Source: Flavobacterium humi
Lineage (GTDB): Bacteria; Bacteroidota; Bacteroidia; Flavobacteriales; Flavobacteriaceae
Assembly (NCBI RefSeq): GCF_004745595.1
Contig: NZ_SRLH01000004.1
Span: 412,311-476,310 of the forward strand
Direction of reading: 5' to 3'
DNA: 64,000 nt
The translations under genes and the position numbers were made by a program. Every line of letters begins with the position of its first letter. The first letter of the stretch is position 1. The notes under the pieces were generated by a model. The model saw only the letters and a program-made list of their open reading frames with translations. It ran no database searches and had not been told where the DNA came from. Below, in pieces: positions 8,018 to 16,998 of this stretch.

Positions 8018-9301
8018 TTATTTGGTAGGTATCGGAGGCAAAAGTTTGCTTGAAACCTCTCCGAAACCAATCCTTACAGCGTCATTTTTGCAAAAACCCC
8101 TCATGGTAACGGTGTCTCCATCATTGATGAATTTACGTTCGCTGCCGTCTTTCATCTGGATAGGGTTTTTTCCGCCCCAGGTCAATTCCAGCATAGAACC
8201 GAAGCTGTCCTCCGTTGGTCCGGAAATAGTGCCCGAACCCATCATGTCGCCAGAATTGATGCGGCATCCGTTAATAGTATGGTGGGCCAATTGCTGGCTC
8301 ATGGTCCAGTATAAATATTTAAGGTTGGATTGGCATACAATGGTTTCTTCCCCTTTTTCAGGAGTAATCCCTACTTCAAGGTTGATGTCGAAAGCATGGT
8401 CGCCTTCCTGCTGCAAATACGGGAATGGAGCCGGCTCCTGTTTCGGGCTTGCCGTCCTGAAAGGCTCTAAAGCATCCATAGTCACGATCCATGGAGAGAT
8501 AGAAGAGGCAAAGTTTTTAGCCAGGAAAGGCCCAAGAGGCACATATTCCCATTTTTGGATGTCACGGGCACTCCAGTCATTGAGCAGGACCATCCCGAAG
8601 ATGTATTCTTCCGCCTCGTTTACAGGGATGTTCTCGCCCATGATATTGGCATCTGTCGTAATAAAAGCGGTTTCCAGTTCGAAATCGACTAATTTGGAAG
8701 CACCGAAAACCGGCTGCGTTTCGCCATTTGGCAATGTCTGCCCCATCGGGCGGTGTACCGGAATCCCGGAAGGGACAATGGTAGAGCTTCTTCCGTGGTA
8801 GCCAACAGGAATGTGGAGCCAGTTAGGCAACAGGGCATTTTCCGGGTCACGGAACATTTTCCCTACGTTGGTCGCATGTTCTTTACTGGAATAGAAATCA
8901 GTATAATCGCCTATAAAAACCGGCAATTGCATCTCGATATCCTTCATCCTGAAAATCACAACATCGCGGTGTTTTTTGTTGTCCCGCAAGATTGGATTCG
9001 TCTCATCGAAAATATCGGCAATACGGTTTCGGACCAATCGCCATGTTTTTTTTCCGTCGGAAATAAAGTCATTCAAAGTGTCCTGCATGAAGACATCGTC
9101 TGTCAAATCTATTCCTTCAAAATAATTTAATTGCTGCAAAGCGCCTAGATCTATCGCAAAATCTCCAATACGCGTCCCTACGGTTACAATGTTCTCTTTG
9201 GTTAAAAATACGCCAAAAGGGATGTTCTGGATGGGGAAATCGCTGTCAGTAGCTATGTCTAACCATGATTTTCTACTGGGATCGTTAGCTGTAATGGGCA
9301 T
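8018..9301 (-). CDS. fahA: Fumarylacetoacetase
   Basis: Hydrolyses fumarylacetoacetate to fumarate and acetoacetate, the last step of tyrosine breakdown. From MPITANDPSRKSWLD the protein is 427 residues. It has an N-terminal SH3-like part (PIQNIPFGVF) and the FAH catalytic domain with DYTDFYSSKEHATNVG, YHGRSSTIV, metal ligands in DFELETAFI, and NDWSARDIQKWEYVPLGPF. I chose the ATG at 9301 over the in-frame ATG at 9349. The promoter box lies at 9338-9345, inside the longer form, and the family begins at this methionine. Confidence 0.96.
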   Translation of the reverse strand: MPITANDPSRKSWLDIATDSDFPIQNIPFGVFLTKENIVTVGTRIGDFAIDLGALQQLNYFEGIDLTDDVFMQDTLNDFISDGKKTWRLVRNRIADIFDETNPILRDNKKHRDVVIFRMKDIEMQLPVFIGDYTDFYSSKEHATNVGKMFRDPENALLPNWLHIPVGYHGRSSTIVPSGIPVHRPMGQTLPNGETQPVFGASKLVDFELETAFITTDANIMGENIPVNEAEEYIFGMVLLNDWSARDIQKWEYVPLGPFLAKNFASSISPWIVTMDALEPFRTASPKQEPAPFPYLQQEGDHAFDINLEVGITPEKGEETIVCQSNLKYLYWTMSQQLAHHTINGCRINSGDMMGSGTISGPTEDSFGSMLELTWGGKNPIQMKDGSERKFINDGDTVTMRGFCKNDAVRIGFGEVSSKLLPPIPTK

Positions 9302-9337
9302 AAGGTGGTGTGTTTTATATGTTGAAAAATCTTGACC

Positions 9338-9368
9338 CAAATATATCATAATATGAGGTTTTAGCCAA
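9338..9368 (-). promoter_or_regulatory. Consensus promoter of fahA
   Basis: Minus strand carries TTG (9366-9368), a 20-base spacer and TATATTTG (9338-9345), a full match to the Bacteroidota TTG-N18-20-TAnnTTTG pattern. It lies about 30 bases before the chosen start. Confidence 0.7.
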
Positions 9369-9378
9369 CGTTTTTTTG

Positions 9379-9386
9379 TATTTTTG
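9379..9386 (+). promoter_or_regulatory. -7 promoter box of glyA
   Basis: TATTTTTG matches TAnnTTTG and gives a leader of about 20-25 bases to the ATG at 9413. It is back-to-back with the fahA promoter. Confidence 0.4.
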
Positions 9387-9412
9387 AACTCAAATTAATG
9401 AAATTCTATAAA

Positions 9413-10687
9413 ATGCAACGCGACGAACAAATTTTTGACCTTATTCTTGAGGAACAAGACAGACAAATCCACGGACTGGAACTTATTGCATCAGAGAACT
9501 TTGTAAGTGATCAGGTAATGGAAGCTGCCGGTTCCGTTTTAACCAATAAATATGCCGAAGGGTATCCTGGAAAAAGATATTACGGTGGCTGTGAAGTAGT
9601 CGATGTAATCGAGCAGATTGCCATTGACAGGGCTAAAGCGCTTTTCGGTGCCGAATACGTAAATGTGCAGCCGCATTCCGGTTCCCAGGCCAATACAGCC
9701 GTTTTTGCAGCCTGTCTTAAGCCCGGCGATAAGATTTTAGGCTTTGATTTGTCTCATGGCGGGCACCTTACACACGGTTCGCCGGTTAACTTTTCGGGGA
9801 AACTGTACAATCCTTCCTTTTATGGGGTAGAACCGGAAACAGGAATGCTGAATTACGATAAAATCCAGGAAGCGGCTACCAAAGAACAGCCGAAATTAAT
9901 CATTGCAGGTGCTTCAGCATATTCCCGCGACATGGATTTCAAACGTTTCCGTGAAATTGCAGATTCAGTAGGAGCAATTTTAATGGCCGATATTTCCCAC
10001 CCTGCAGGCTTGATTGCCAAAGGTTTGATGAACGACCCAATCCCTCATTGCCATATCGTAACCACAACAACGCACAAAACATTGCGCGGGCCACGTGGCG
10101 GTATGATCATGATGGGTAAGGATTTTGAGAACCCTTGGGGATTGACCACGCCTAAAGGAGAAATCCGTATGATGTCACACGTTTTGGACATGTCTGTTTT
10201 CCCGGGCAACCAGGGAGGGCCTTTGGAGCATATCATTGCAGCCAAAGCAGTAGCTTTCGGTGAAGCCCTTACAGATGAGTTCTTTACCTACGCCATGCAG
10301 GTGCAGAAAAACGCCAAAGCGATGGCAGAAGCTTTCGTAAAAAGAGGCTATAACATCATTTCCGGCGGAACAGACAACCACATGATGCTGATCGATCTTA
10401 GGAATAAGAATATTTCCGGTAAGGAAGCGGAAAATGCTTTGGTAAAAGCGGAAATCACAGTCAATAAGAATATGGTGCCGTTTGATGACAAATCACCGTT
10501 TGTGACTTCTGGGATCCGTGTAGGGACACCGGCCATCACAACACGTGGTTTGGTTGAGGCAGATATGGAAACAATCGTTTCTTTCATCGATAAGGTAATC
10601 ATGAACCATACTGACGAAGCTGTTTTGGAAGAAGTGGCCGACCAGGTAAATGAAATGATGGGCGAGAGAGCTATTTTTGTTTTCTAA
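9413..10687 (+). CDS. glyA: Serine hydroxymethyltransferase
   Basis: PLP enzyme interconverting serine and glycine with tetrahydrofolate, the main source of one-carbon units. 424 residues from [19 protein letters not shown]. It has LIASENFVS, the [11 protein letters not shown] signature, HSGSQAN, and the [14 protein letters not shown] segment whose lysine binds PLP. The upstream ATG at 9398 would add five residues unlike the family and sits close to the promoter box, so the start at 9413 is preferred. A terminator follows directly. Confidence 0.97.
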   Translation: MQRDEQIFDLILEEQDRQIHGLELIASENFVSDQVMEAAGSVLTNKYAEGYPGKRYYGGCEVVDVIEQIAIDRAKALFGAEYVNVQPHSGSQANTAVFAACLKPGDKILGFDLSHGGHLTHGSPVNFSGKLYNPSFYGVEPETGMLNYDKIQEAATKEQPKLIIAGASAYSRDMDFKRFREIADSVGAILMADISHPAGLIAKGLMNDPIPHCHIVTTTTHKTLRGPRGGMIMMGKDFENPWGLTTPKGEIRMMSHVLDMSVFPGNQGGPLEHIIAAKAVAFGEALTDEFFTYAMQVQKNAKAMAEAFVKRGYNIISGGTDNHMMLIDLRNKNISGKEAENALVKAEITVNKNMVPFDDKSPFVTSGIRVGTPAITTRGLVEADMETIVSFIDKVIMNHTDEAVLEEVADQVNEMMGERAIFVF

Positions 10688-10710
10688 TATCCTCAAATAC
10701 ATACATATAA

Positions 10711-10740
10711 GAAAAATCCCTCGTTTGAGGGATTTTTTTA
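10711..10740 (+). terminator. glyA terminator
   Basis: Hairpin AATCCCTC GTTT GAGGGATT followed by seven T. The same stem and loop occur again at 12284-12311. Confidence 0.85.
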
Positions 10741-10801
10741 TGCCCTAAAGGCTGTAACTTTTCTCAAATAAACCGTCAAAATAGTACTAAAATAACTACT
10801 A

Positions 10802-11314
10802 ATGAAGTCAAAAATCTTTTACGCATTAAGCATCGGCAACCTGCTGGCCTTTAGTTTCTATCTTTTTTCTTTCACTAACAAAACGACAACCACTCTTGAT
10901 TTCCAGGACAAGATCATCAAGGTAAGAGGTGTTGTCATTGTAGATTCCCTCGGGATTGAACGGGTTATTATGGGTTCGCATTTGCCGGAACCTAATTTTG
11001 GTAAGAACGGATACGGGAGCAGGGCAAATTCAAGAGGTAAAAACGGGGTTTCGGGCGTGATGCTCTATGATGCGGAAGGACAGGAAAGAGGAGGCTACGT
11101 GACCGATGACAATTTCGGGAACGCCTTCCTGACACTGGATTCCAAAACAAGCATGCAATTATTGCTATTATCCGAACCTCAAGGTGCTGCAAGCGTCATA
11201 CTCAACAGTGCCGATAGGAAAAATGTAGTGACATTATCAACCAATGATGAAGATGCGGGCATAAAAGTGAAAAAAAACGATAAAAACATACCCTTATATG
11301 AAAATGAAAAATAA
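10802..11314 (+). CDS. Membrane-anchored protein of unknown function
   Basis: 170 residues with one N-terminal hydrophobic segment (about 5-24, IFYALSIGNLLAFSFYLFSF) and the rest predicted outside the cytoplasm. The body is rich in Gly/Asn/Asp turns and short beta strands (DSLGIERVIMGS, GVSGVMLYDAEGQERGGYV, NAFLTLDSKTSMQLLL), as in a repetitive beta-sheet or solenoid. No named family is recognised. It overlaps the following gene by 17 bases, which suggests joint expression. Confidence 0.65.
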   Translation: MKSKIFYALSIGNLLAFSFYLFSFTNKTTTTLDFQDKIIKVRGVVIVDSLGIERVIMGSHLPEPNFGKNGYGSRANSRGKNGVSGVMLYDAEGQERGGYVTDDNFGNAFLTLDSKTSMQLLLLSEPQGAASVILNSADRKNVVTLSTNDEDAGIKVKKNDKNIPLYENEK

Positions 11315-12278
11315 TACGATGCTCTTCGCAGTGCTTTTCCTTTTCACCATAAGCGGAAAGGCCCAGGATATTTTCATTCCTAAAATGACCAATATAAACC
11401 CGGTATCGTACACTGATGTAACCTATATCGGCAGTAAAGACACCGTACTTGTGGGTACTTATAGCGGGCGCATCGCCAAAAGGATAAAGGGAAACCCGAA
11501 AGAAATCCCTGTGGCAAAAATCCAGGATGAAGTCTTTTCCTTAGCCTATCATCCCAAACGAAAGGAAATTGCGGCAGCCACTTTGGAACACGGCATCCTT
11601 ATTATCAATGCCGTTACCGGAAAAACCATTAAAAGCCTGCCTTTGAAAACCACGTGGTCCATTGCTGTTTTCTTTTCCGAAGATTGTAAATACCTGGTTA
11701 CCCAGGACCAGAAAGGAAACCAATACATATGGGACGCGTCCAAAAATTACCAGGTATTGCCGTTGCCGGCTGATTTCCCAAAAGGAACCATTATAGCCAT
11801 CAATACGCAAAACATAGCCACCGTTGTCAGTCCTAATAAAGTGACATATTGGGATAGAAACAATAATACTGTACAAAAAGAGGTTACTGTAGATTTGAAG
11901 AAGTTTGCCGATATGGATACGGAAGGCAATTTCCTGTCCCTGAATTATAATGAATGTACCAAATATAACAGCAATTCGCACACGGTAGCATTCAAAGTCA
12001 AGCATCCCAACTGGATTACTCATGATGTTGAGGATTACAGTAAAGTTTATGAAGACAATTACAGCATGAACCTGACAACCGCAAAGTTTGCGCGCAATAA
12101 GATGTATACTGCGAGTATTGACCGCTCAATACGCGTATGGGACAAGGCAACCGGGGAACTTTTGAAAACCCTGTCAGACCATAAAGCCACCGTACATAAA
12201 CTCCGGATAGCAAAGGGCGAAAAACAAATGGTTTCCATTGACCTGAAAGGCGGGATCTTTTTTTGGGACCTCGACTAA
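11298..12278 (+). CDS. Secreted WD40/beta-propeller repeat protein
   Basis: 326 residues with a signal peptide (MLFAVLFLFTISGKAQ). WD40-type blades follow: VFSLAYHPKRKEIAAAT, WSIAVFFSEDCKYLVTQDQKGNQYIWD, MYTASIDRSIRVWDKATGELL and the final KGGIFFWDLD. Propellers act as binding platforms; the partner is unknown, but the coupled membrane protein just upstream is a candidate. It ends at a terminator with the same stem and loop as the one behind glyA. Confidence 0.75.
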   Translation: MKMKNNTMLFAVLFLFTISGKAQDIFIPKMTNINPVSYTDVTYIGSKDTVLVGTYSGRIAKRIKGNPKEIPVAKIQDEVFSLAYHPKRKEIAAATLEHGILIINAVTGKTIKSLPLKTTWSIAVFFSEDCKYLVTQDQKGNQYIWDASKNYQVLPLPADFPKGTIIAINTQNIATVVSPNKVTYWDRNNNTVQKEVTVDLKKFADMDTEGNFLSLNYNECTKYNSNSHTVAFKVKHPNWITHDVEDYSKVYEDNYSMNLTTAKFARNKMYTASIDRSIRVWDKATGELLKTLSDHKATVHKLRIAKGEKQMVSIDLKGGIFFWDLD

Positions 12279-12283
12279 AATAT

Positions 12284-12311
12284 AAAATCCCTCGTTTGAG
12301 GGATTTTTTTA
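12284..12311 (+). terminator. Terminator after the WD40 gene
   Basis: Hairpin ATCCCTC GTTT GAGGGAT followed by seven T. It reaches the stop codon of the opposing AraC gene and may serve both directions. Confidence 0.8.
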
Positions 12312-13190
12312 TGCTTCTCCTTTGGCAAAACCTACATTTTCCCGGAACAATTGCGGCGAGACATCTGCATTTGTCTTAAAGAAACGGCTGAAATAATATT
12401 CGTCATTAAATCCCAGTTCATACGCAATCTCCTTAACCGGTTTCGAGGTTAGGTACAGTTCCCTTTTGGCTTCTATCACAATGCGCTCGGAAATTAAATA
12501 CGTCAGGGTTTTGTTCAGGTGTGTTTTGGTGATTTTTGCCAACGAATTGGGTGCGATGTTCAATAATTCGGCATATTCACTGGCGGAATGCTTTGTTTTG
12601 TAATGCTGCTCGATGGCATCTTTCAGGTGTTGTAATATAAAAGGCTCTTTTTCATTGGAAAAGGAAATTTTCCGTTCCGCCGCCTGCCGGACTTTGATCC
12701 TGGTCAGGTTAATCAGGATGATTTTCAGGTAGGAAATGAGCGATTCGTGTTGTGCCAGTTCCGCGGCTTTCATTTCTTCTTTTATCAGATCGATATTGGA
12801 CAGGAAGCGTTCCAGTTCCCTGTCATCCAAACCCAACACCGGCGATTCGTAAATATTATTGAATAAGATCCCGTTGCAGGCCACTTCCTTCTGATGGTTA
12901 TGGATACAATAGAAATCGGAATGGAAATAAAGGATAATCCCTTCTATCGGACAGCTGCCGGTAATCATAAAAGGCTGGTACGGTGCAAAGAAAAGCACGT
13001 CATTGGCCCGGATATCGTATTCGGCAAAATCCGCGTTGAGTTTCCCGCTGCCTGCCGTAATGAGGATGATAGCATAATAATTGAGCCGTTGCAGATGGTC
13101 AAAATGCGAATAATCCTCAAAAGAAAGGACTTTAAAGAAAAGGCTTCCGTTGCGGGAATTCACCAAAGTAAAAGCGTGTTGTGCTGTCAT
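12309..13190 (-). CDS. AraC-family transcriptional regulator
   Basis: 293 residues. The N-terminal half is a cupin-like ligand-sensing domain (AEYDIRANDVLFFAPYQPFMI). The C-terminal ~100 residues are the AraC double helix-turn-helix, with SASEYAELLNIAPNSLAKITK and the family signature VKEIAYELGFNDEYYFSRFFKTNADVSPQLFRE. It is read in the same direction as the two enzyme-like genes upstream (DUF1348, AhpD-like), which it may control; the ligand is unknown. Confidence 0.88.
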   Translation of the reverse strand: MTAQHAFTLVNSRNGSLFFKVLSFEDYSHFDHLQRLNYYAIILITAGSGKLNADFAEYDIRANDVLFFAPYQPFMITGSCPIEGIILYFHSDFYCIHNHQKEVACNGILFNNIYESPVLGLDDRELERFLSNIDLIKEEMKAAELAQHESLISYLKIILINLTRIKVRQAAERKISFSNEKEPFILQHLKDAIEQHYKTKHSASEYAELLNIAPNSLAKITKTHLNKTLTYLISERIVIEAKRELYLTSKPVKEIAYELGFNDEYYFSRFFKTNADVSPQLFRENVGFAKGEA

Positions 13191-13202
13191 GATGCAAAAA
13201 TA

Positions 13203-13616
13203 CTATTTTAGTTTTCTTTCCGATGCAGCGATAGGCAAATCATTGATGCTCGCATACCGTTTGCACATCAGGCCGTTGTCGTCAAATTCCCAATTTTCAT
13301 TGCCATAGGCCCTGAACCATTGCCCTTCCTTGTTATGGTATTCGTATTCAAACAACACGGCCATCCTGTTCCCCCGGAAACCCCATAATTCTTTTTTCAG
13401 GGTATAATCCAGTTCTGTTTCCCACTTGGATTTCAAAAAAGCTTTCACTTCGTTGCGGCCATTAATAAATTGTGTACGGTTCCGCCATTGTGTGTCTTCA
13501 GAATAGGCCAGGCTGACCCTTTCGGGATCCTTTGAGTTCCAGGCCTCTTCGGCTAATCTTACTTTTTCCAAAGCAGTTTCGAGGGTAAACGGTGGCAAAG
13601 GGTGTTTTTGTTCCAT
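13203..13616 (-). CDS. DUF1348 / nuclear-transport-factor-2-like protein
   Basis: 137 residues from [19 protein letters not shown]. The family markers are [35 protein letters not shown] and [13 protein letters not shown], giving an NTF2-like alpha/beta cone. Members are small cytosolic proteins found beside stress or detoxification genes; the reaction is not established. The upstream in-frame ATG at 13646 adds a non-conserved stretch, so 13616 is preferred. It lies 12 bases from the AraC gene. Confidence 0.82.
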   Translation of the reverse strand: MEQKHPLPPFTLETALEKVRLAEEAWNSKDPERVSLAYSEDTQWRNRTQFINGRNEVKAFLKSKWETELDYTLKKELWGFRGNRMAVLFEYEYHNKEGQWFRAYGNENWEFDDNGLMCKRYASINDLPIAASERKLK

Positions 13617-13670
13617 AAGTTGTCGTGTAAAAAAGGCAACCGGCATTTCAACCGGTTGCCGGGGTTAAAA

Positions 13671-14225
13671 TCAAATGGCTACGGCTTCAATTAAAGCGGC
13701 TTCCGGAAAATCCAAAGCGATGCCAACCGCATTGTTAAAGTAGTTGGTAAAGATGTTCAATCCTGTATGGGCAATGATTTCAGTAATCATGCCTTCGGTA
13801 AATCCTGCGTTTTTCAAGGAATCGATATCCTGGGCGCTTACATTCCCTTTTTTAGCAATCAGGGTTCTGGAAAAAGCAAGAGCGGCTTCTGTCTGCGGGT
13901 CTTTTGACTTTCCTTCCTTGGCCAAATCAATCGAATCCGAATCTATTTTCAGTAAATTCCCGCCAATATAGGTGTGGGCTGCATTGCAATAGTCACAGCT
14001 GTTGGCATTGGCTACTGTTAGCGCAATCAGTTCCCCTAATTTTGGCCCGATGGCACTTTCGCCCAAAGCTCCGCTGAAAGATAAATAACCGTTAAGGGCC
14101 GCCGGGGAATTCCCCATAGTCCGCATCATGTTGGGCACCATGCCTAATTTTCCCTGTACGGCATTGAAAAGTTCTTTTGTTTTTCCTGAAACCGTTTCAG
14201 GATCGAGTGCGTTGATTCGTTGCAT
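13671..14225 (-). CDS. Carboxymuconolactone decarboxylase / AhpD-like peroxidase-fold protein
   Basis: About 184 residues from MQRINALDPETVSGKTKELF. The CMD fold is shown by the redox motif CDYCNAAH, in which two cysteines and a histidine form the AhpD-type active site, and by ELIALTVANA. It is likely to be a thiol-dependent hydroperoxide-reducing or related enzyme. Longer in-frame starts exist at 14252 and 14273; the A-rich stretch just before 14225 and the family start favour the short form. It is probably transcribed with the two genes that follow. Confidence 0.85.
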   Translation of the reverse strand: MQRINALDPETVSGKTKELFNAVQGKLGMVPNMMRTMGNSPAALNGYLSFSGALGESAIGPKLGELIALTVANANSCDYCNAAHTYIGGNLLKIDSDSIDLAKEGKSKDPQTEAALAFSRTLIAKKGNVSAQDIDSLKNAGFTEGMITEIIAHTGLNIFTNYFNNAVGIALDFPEAALIEAVAI

Positions 14226-14339
14226 GTCTTTGTCTTTTAAATTGATTGTCATTATTGACAGTACAAAGATCAAACAGCGGGCAACGTTTTAAAATGGACA
14301 AATAATGCTTGTTAATGGATGATTTTTTAGGAAAGATGA

Positions 14340-14906
14340 TTACACCCGCAACATTCCCCTGAAACCCCTTGCCGCATAATACGATTCAGCACCATTATGG
14401 TACAAAAAGACAGTCCCGTACCGAAAATCACAAAAAAGGGCGCCGCCTAATTTACGGATGGCAGCCGGGGTTTGGATCCAGCTGGATGTTTTCGCATCGA
14501 AATTCTCAAGTTGCTGCAATTCTTTGTATTGTATTTCGGTTAGTAGGGAAATGCCCATCTCGGCAGCCATGTCCAGGGCATTATGAGCCGGTTTGTGCTC
14601 TTTCCTGGAAAGCAGTGCTTCGCGGTCGTAACAAAAGCTCCGGCGGCCTTTAGGGCTTTCCGCAGCACAATCGCAAAACAAATATTCGCCCGTTTTTTCA
14701 TCATAGCCAATAACATCAGGTTCACCACCGGTCATTTCCATTTGATGGAGCGACCAGGTTTTAGCAGCCTCAGATTCGAGTTTGGCTTCAATATCAGGCC
14801 AGGTAAGGCCTTTATGGCGATGGCTGTTTTTCTCAAAGCGTGTTTTCAACGTGGCAAGCAGGGATGTTTTTTGCTCCGCCGTCAATTCTTTTGCAGTATT
14901 GCTCAT
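14340..14906 (-). CDS. DUF4256 family protein
   Basis: 188 residues. It matches what I know of DUF4256: WSLHQMEMTGGEPDVIGYD, YLFCDCAAESPKGRRSFCYDREAL, and a C-terminal GGALFCDFRYGTVFLYHNGAESYYAARGF. The family is soluble and cytosolic, with no known activity. It is the first of several small enzyme-like genes on this strand, and the next gene upstream starts 37 bases away. Confidence 0.8.
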   Translation of the reverse strand: MSNTAKELTAEQKTSLLATLKTRFEKNSHRHKGLTWPDIEAKLESEAAKTWSLHQMEMTGGEPDVIGYDEKTGEYLFCDCAAESPKGRRSFCYDREALLSRKEHKPAHNALDMAAEMGISLLTEIQYKELQQLENFDAKTSSWIQTPAAIRKLGGALFCDFRYGTVFLYHNGAESYYAARGFRGMLRV

Positions 14907-14942
14907 AGGTTTCTGTTTTTTGTTTTTAGGGAAAGCAATGCT

Positions 14943-15539
14943 TTACAGGTCATTCAATCCTTTTCCATCGAAAATCTGATCCATGCATTTTTCAATCCTC
15001 GATACCCTTGTTTTGGATTGTTTCGGTGCCGAAAAGTGTAATAAGTACCCTCTTTGCCGCCCGGGTGTCAGGGCTTCGAATGCTTTTTTGAAATCTGGGT
15101 TTTCCGCCAGTTTTACCTGGAATTCTTCGGGAACCGCAAATTCGTCCGTTTTTTTGAAAACAACCCCCAAGCCGGCTCGTTCCACTTCTATGGCTTCATA
15201 AATATGGGCTTTTAGCACAGGTTCCAATTCTTTTATCTGCTCCAGATTTGTAAACCGTACCTGCCGTGCCGCCTGCACATTTTCTGCCTGCCGTACCAAA
15301 ATGCCATGGGTATCCTGCAACAGGGCACCTTTAAAAAACAAAAAAGCGCAGTAGTCCTTAAAGGTGTGGATCAGGACGATGTTGTTCTCCCGGAATGTGT
15401 AACAGGGAGAGCCCCATTTCAATTCTTCGGTAAGCTGGCAATCCAGGGCAATGGTCCTTAATTTTTCGATAGCGGGCTGCCATTGTTCGGCGGTATCAAA
15501 ATAAAAATCAACGTTAGGGTTCATGCTGCTTCTTGTCAT
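14943..15539 (-). CDS. YdeI/OmpD-associated family protein (DUF1801-type N-terminus)
   Basis: 198 residues. The N-terminal half has the DUF1801/YdhG-like fold (LTEELKWGSPCYTFRENNIVLIHTFKDYCAFLFFKGALL). The C-terminal half has the YdeI stretch FKKAFEALTPGRQRGYLLHFSAPKQSKTRVSRIEKCM. The function is unknown; some relatives are linked to stress resistance. The start may also be the ATG at 15524. Confidence 0.82.
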   Translation of the reverse strand: MTRSSMNPNVDFYFDTAEQWQPAIEKLRTIALDCQLTEELKWGSPCYTFRENNIVLIHTFKDYCAFLFFKGALLQDTHGILVRQAENVQAARQVRFTNLEQIKELEPVLKAHIYEAIEVERAGLGVVFKKTDEFAVPEEFQVKLAENPDFKKAFEALTPGRQRGYLLHFSAPKQSKTRVSRIEKCMDQIFDGKGLNDL

Positions 15540-15697
15540 GGTATGGTATTTTAATAGCTGGGAATTGGTTTGTTCTTCAATCGATAAATATACAAATTTT
15601 CTGACTATTTTCGTTTTCAGGATAGCAAATCAAAAGTATCATAAACACAAAATGCCCGCATAATAGGGGCATTTGCAGCAGTTTTTGCCATTGGATA

Positions 15698-15916
15698 TTA
15701 TTCTGTCTTTCCTTTAAAAGAGGCATAAATAGCCATGGCATGCCCGTGGCCCAAGTCAAAATCCTCTTTGAGCCAATTGGTAATTTGGGTAGCTTTTACA
15801 GTCGGTTTGACTTCTCCGGCTTCCAGGAATCCTTTTTCTTCGGCCAGTTTTTTAAAATCTTCTGGGCTTTTGCCCGTTTTGGCCTTGATGTTATTGATAT
15901 ACGCTTGAAATGACAT
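15698..15916 (-). CDS. DUF4287 domain protein
   Basis: 72 residues covering a complete DUF4287 domain: AYINNIKAKTGKSPEDFKKLAEEKG, then KATQITNWLKEDFDLGHGHAMAIYA. It is small, soluble and of unknown role, often found near YdeI and DoxX-like genes as here. It follows the DoxX-like gene after 5 bases, so the two are surely cotranscribed. Confidence 0.82.
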   Translation of the reverse strand: MSFQAYINNIKAKTGKSPEDFKKLAEEKGFLEAGEVKPTVKATQITNWLKEDFDLGHGHAMAIYASFKGKTE

Positions 15917-15921
15917 GGCTG

Positions 15922-16284
15922 TTAAGAATTTAGTTTGTGGTAAAATCGATAAGAGACTAGTAAGATGCCCAAGAAAATCAAAGGAAGCAAAACACCAAAC
16001 CCAAAGCCGTCAATGGCAAAATGACTGATCGATGCAAACAGCAATACAAAACTGAAGCCGGCATACGCCCATTCTTTGGCAAGTTTAGGAGCCTGTGGAA
16101 AAATCAGGGCCAGTGCTCCCAAAATTTTGAATACTACCAGCGCATTGCCAAAATAAACCGGATACTGCAAATGCCGGATGCCTTCCTTGGCCAGTTCCGT
16201 TTGTGAAGTAAAGGCAGGAATCAGCCCTTCCATAATAAAAATAATACTAGTCGTGGTCCAGAAAATGATTTTGTCTTTTTTCAT
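15922..16284 (-). CDS. DoxX-like four-helix membrane protein
   Basis: 120 residues with four hydrophobic segments: IIFWTTTSIIFIMEGLIPAF, YFGNALVVFKILGALALIF, EWAYAGFSFVLLFASISHF and GVLLPLIFLGILLVSYRF. This is the usual size and layout of DoxX-like inner-membrane proteins. The connecting loop HLQYPVYFGNALVVFKILG is typical. The partner and activity are unknown. Confidence 0.8.
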   Translation of the reverse strand: MKKDKIIFWTTTSIIFIMEGLIPAFTSQTELAKEGIRHLQYPVYFGNALVVFKILGALALIFPQAPKLAKEWAYAGFSFVLLFASISHFAIDGFGFGVLLPLIFLGILLVSYRFYHKLNS

Positions 16285-16640
16285 GATATTGATTTTTTAA
16301 GTGTTAATGGATACCACAAAGATGCGGCAGGTTACGCAAACCTATAATGTGCAAAAAAGACAATAAAAGGGTGGTTTGCGACAAAGGGTGATTAGTGTTT
16401 GGGTGTTTTTGCCCAATCGAAAACAGCTCCTTGAAAATGACATAGTAATACGTAAAAAGAACAGGGTATTCATATCGTTTTTTACCACTTTTTTTTTCTG
16501 TAAGGAAGATACCCTGACGTCCCTTTTTTTTAAAAGCCGTTTTTCTACGTATTACTACCTATCAAAAGCGGTGTTTGCCGGTATTTTAAAGGGTTTAGCG
16601 CGATTCTACATTCGTCCCACTAACTTTAAAAAAATACAAA
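16285..16640. other. Divergent intergenic region, no gene seen
   Basis: About 355 bases between the DoxX-like gene and the signalling module. It is T-rich with no credible reading frame. A degenerate -7 box (TACATTCG, 16607-16614) lies 26 bases before the gene at 16641. Confidence 0.4.
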
Positions 16641-16949
16641 ATGGCATTAGATGCAAACACAGGTGGGGCAATTAGTTTAACCACAGCGCAGGAGTATATT
16701 TCCGAATTCCAGAGAAGGTATCCGAATGAGATCAAAGCCTCTTTTATTGGCGCAAATAACGTAAACAGCCTTTTGGTCCAGAATGACTGTATCGGCATCC
16801 GGATTTATAACGGATACGATGTAAAGCAAGAGAAAATGAATCAGGTGCTGGTAGGAGTTGATCCACAGGAAAACGATATGCGGGATCTCATCATGGATGA
16901 TATGGCGGTTTGCCCTCCTTATTGTCCAATTAATAGTATATTAGATTAA
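16641..16949 (+). CDS. Small conserved Flavobacteriia protein of unknown function
   Basis: 102 residues starting MALDANTGGAISLTTAQEYI, soluble, with no signal peptide or membrane segment. A near-C-terminal MAVCPPYCPINS places two cysteines close together, which could be redox-active or metal-binding. I recall related short proteins beginning MALDANxGGAIS beside sensor kinases of this kind, but no function. It is first in a group with the membrane protein, kinase and regulator that follow. Confidence 0.72.
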   Translation: MALDANTGGAISLTTAQEYISEFQRRYPNEIKASFIGANNVNSLLVQNDCIGIRIYNGYDVKQEKMNQVLVGVDPQENDMRDLIMDDMAVCPPYCPINSILD

Positions 16950-16964
16950 ATTTTTCTAATTTTG

Positions 16965-16995
16965 GCGGGAGACCTGTATCTTCTAGGTTTCCCGC
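16965..16995 (+). promoter_or_regulatory. Strong mRNA hairpin between the small protein and the membrane sensor gene
   Basis: Eleven-base stem GCGGGAGACCT / AGGTTTCCCGC (one G-T pair) around a nine-base loop. It ends four bases before the next start codon and lacks a T run, so it is more likely a processing, stability or translation-control element than a terminator. Confidence 0.55.
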
Positions 16996-16998
16996 TAC

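Noticed and set aside
8022..8801. 259-codon frame antisense to fahA
   Set aside because: It is a shadow of a well-conserved gene; composition is serine/proline-rich without any motif.
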